From assembly GCF_000296775.1 (NCBI RefSeq), contig NZ_AJLE01000002.1, forward strand, positions 248,001 through 312,000: a stretch of 64,000 nucleotides of DNA, given 5' to 3'. This document shows, piece by piece, positions 63,951-64,000 of this stretch. The notes under the pieces were generated by a model that saw only the letters and a program-made list of their open reading frames with translations, had not been told where the DNA came from and made no database searches. Numbering within the stretch: position 1 is the first letter of the stretch; each line of letters opens with the position of its first letter. A program made the position numbers and the translations under genes. Source of the DNA: Sulfurovum sp. AR (GTDB lineage: Bacteria > Campylobacterota > Campylobacteria > Campylobacterales > Sulfurovaceae).

Positions 63951-64000
63951 GTTATTAATCCTCATTATGTATAATTGCAAAGATTATACACTAACGGCAC

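Noticed and set aside
1-64000. tRNA, rRNA, integrase, transposase or replication origin
   Set aside because: I looked for these by eye on both strands and found no convincing candidate; a dedicated scan could still find a tRNA.

Overview
The window looks like chromosome from a chemolithotrophic member of the Campylobacterota, close to Sulfurovum or Sulfurimonas. I infer this from the AT-rich base composition, the hydABCDE order of the uptake hydrogenase (the Helicobacter/Wolinella arrangement, with the group-specific hydE), a sulfide:quinone oxidoreductase next to it, a DUF1104-type exported protein, and the general style of the proteins. No rRNA, tRNA, CRISPR array, integrase or intact insertion sequence was seen.

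Layout. 1-3.2 kb: a partial membrane protein, two small conserved genes and a PhoX/DUF839-like lipoprotein. 3.2-4.6 kb: a DASS-family anion transporter. 4.6-18.6 kb: one long minus-strand hydrogen/sulfide locus, read as sqr, hydA-B-C-D-E, hypF, a nickel permease, then hypB-C-D-E-A. It encodes a periplasm-facing membrane-bound [NiFe] uptake hydrogenase with nearly its whole maturation set. 18.8-22.5 kb: Na/Pi cotransporter, thiI and a MOSC protein. 22.6-29.5 kb: a copper-handling region with a Met-rich/poly-Cys exported protein, a SHOCT protein, a multicopper oxidase fused to a CopB-like outer-membrane barrel, a membrane protoglobin-PsiE protein and a CopA-type P1B ATPase. 29.6-40.3 kb: redox and Fe-S genes, namely Fe superoxide dismutase, a HiPIP, an unusual cytochrome b5-DUF2231-KorA fusion with its KorB partner, the suf operon (B-C-D-E plus a DUF59 gene) and a second, minimal SufC/SufB-like pair resembling the SMS system.

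40.7-49.1 kb is accessory: a DEAD-box helicase with a long structured leader, an FmdE-like exported protein, a Tat-exported CMD-fold protein, a broken and chimeric cytochrome P460 copy, guanine deaminase, an intact cytochrome P460, an orphan TOPRIM protein and a di-heme cytochrome c peroxidase. 49.1-64 kb: ftsH, a YgiQ radical-SAM protein, and a peptidoglycan-recycling neighbourhood (AnmK, AmgK, MurU, with a lipoprotein amidase and an SSS symporter upstream on the same strand), then AtpI-like, an exported alpha/beta hydrolase and hemL.

The most unusual item is the 846-residue cytochrome b5-DUF2231-KorA fusion at 30606-33146. It would place a 2-oxoacid:acceptor oxidoreductase on the membrane with its own heme domain. 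Others worth following are HydE as a co-linear but catalytically degenerate HypF paralogue, the oxidase-barrel fusion, coexisting SUF and SMS-like systems, a possible AmpG-independent MurNAc recycling pathway, and an identical promoter architecture in front of the FmdE-like and P460 genes. All assignments come from reading motifs by eye; no database search was run.
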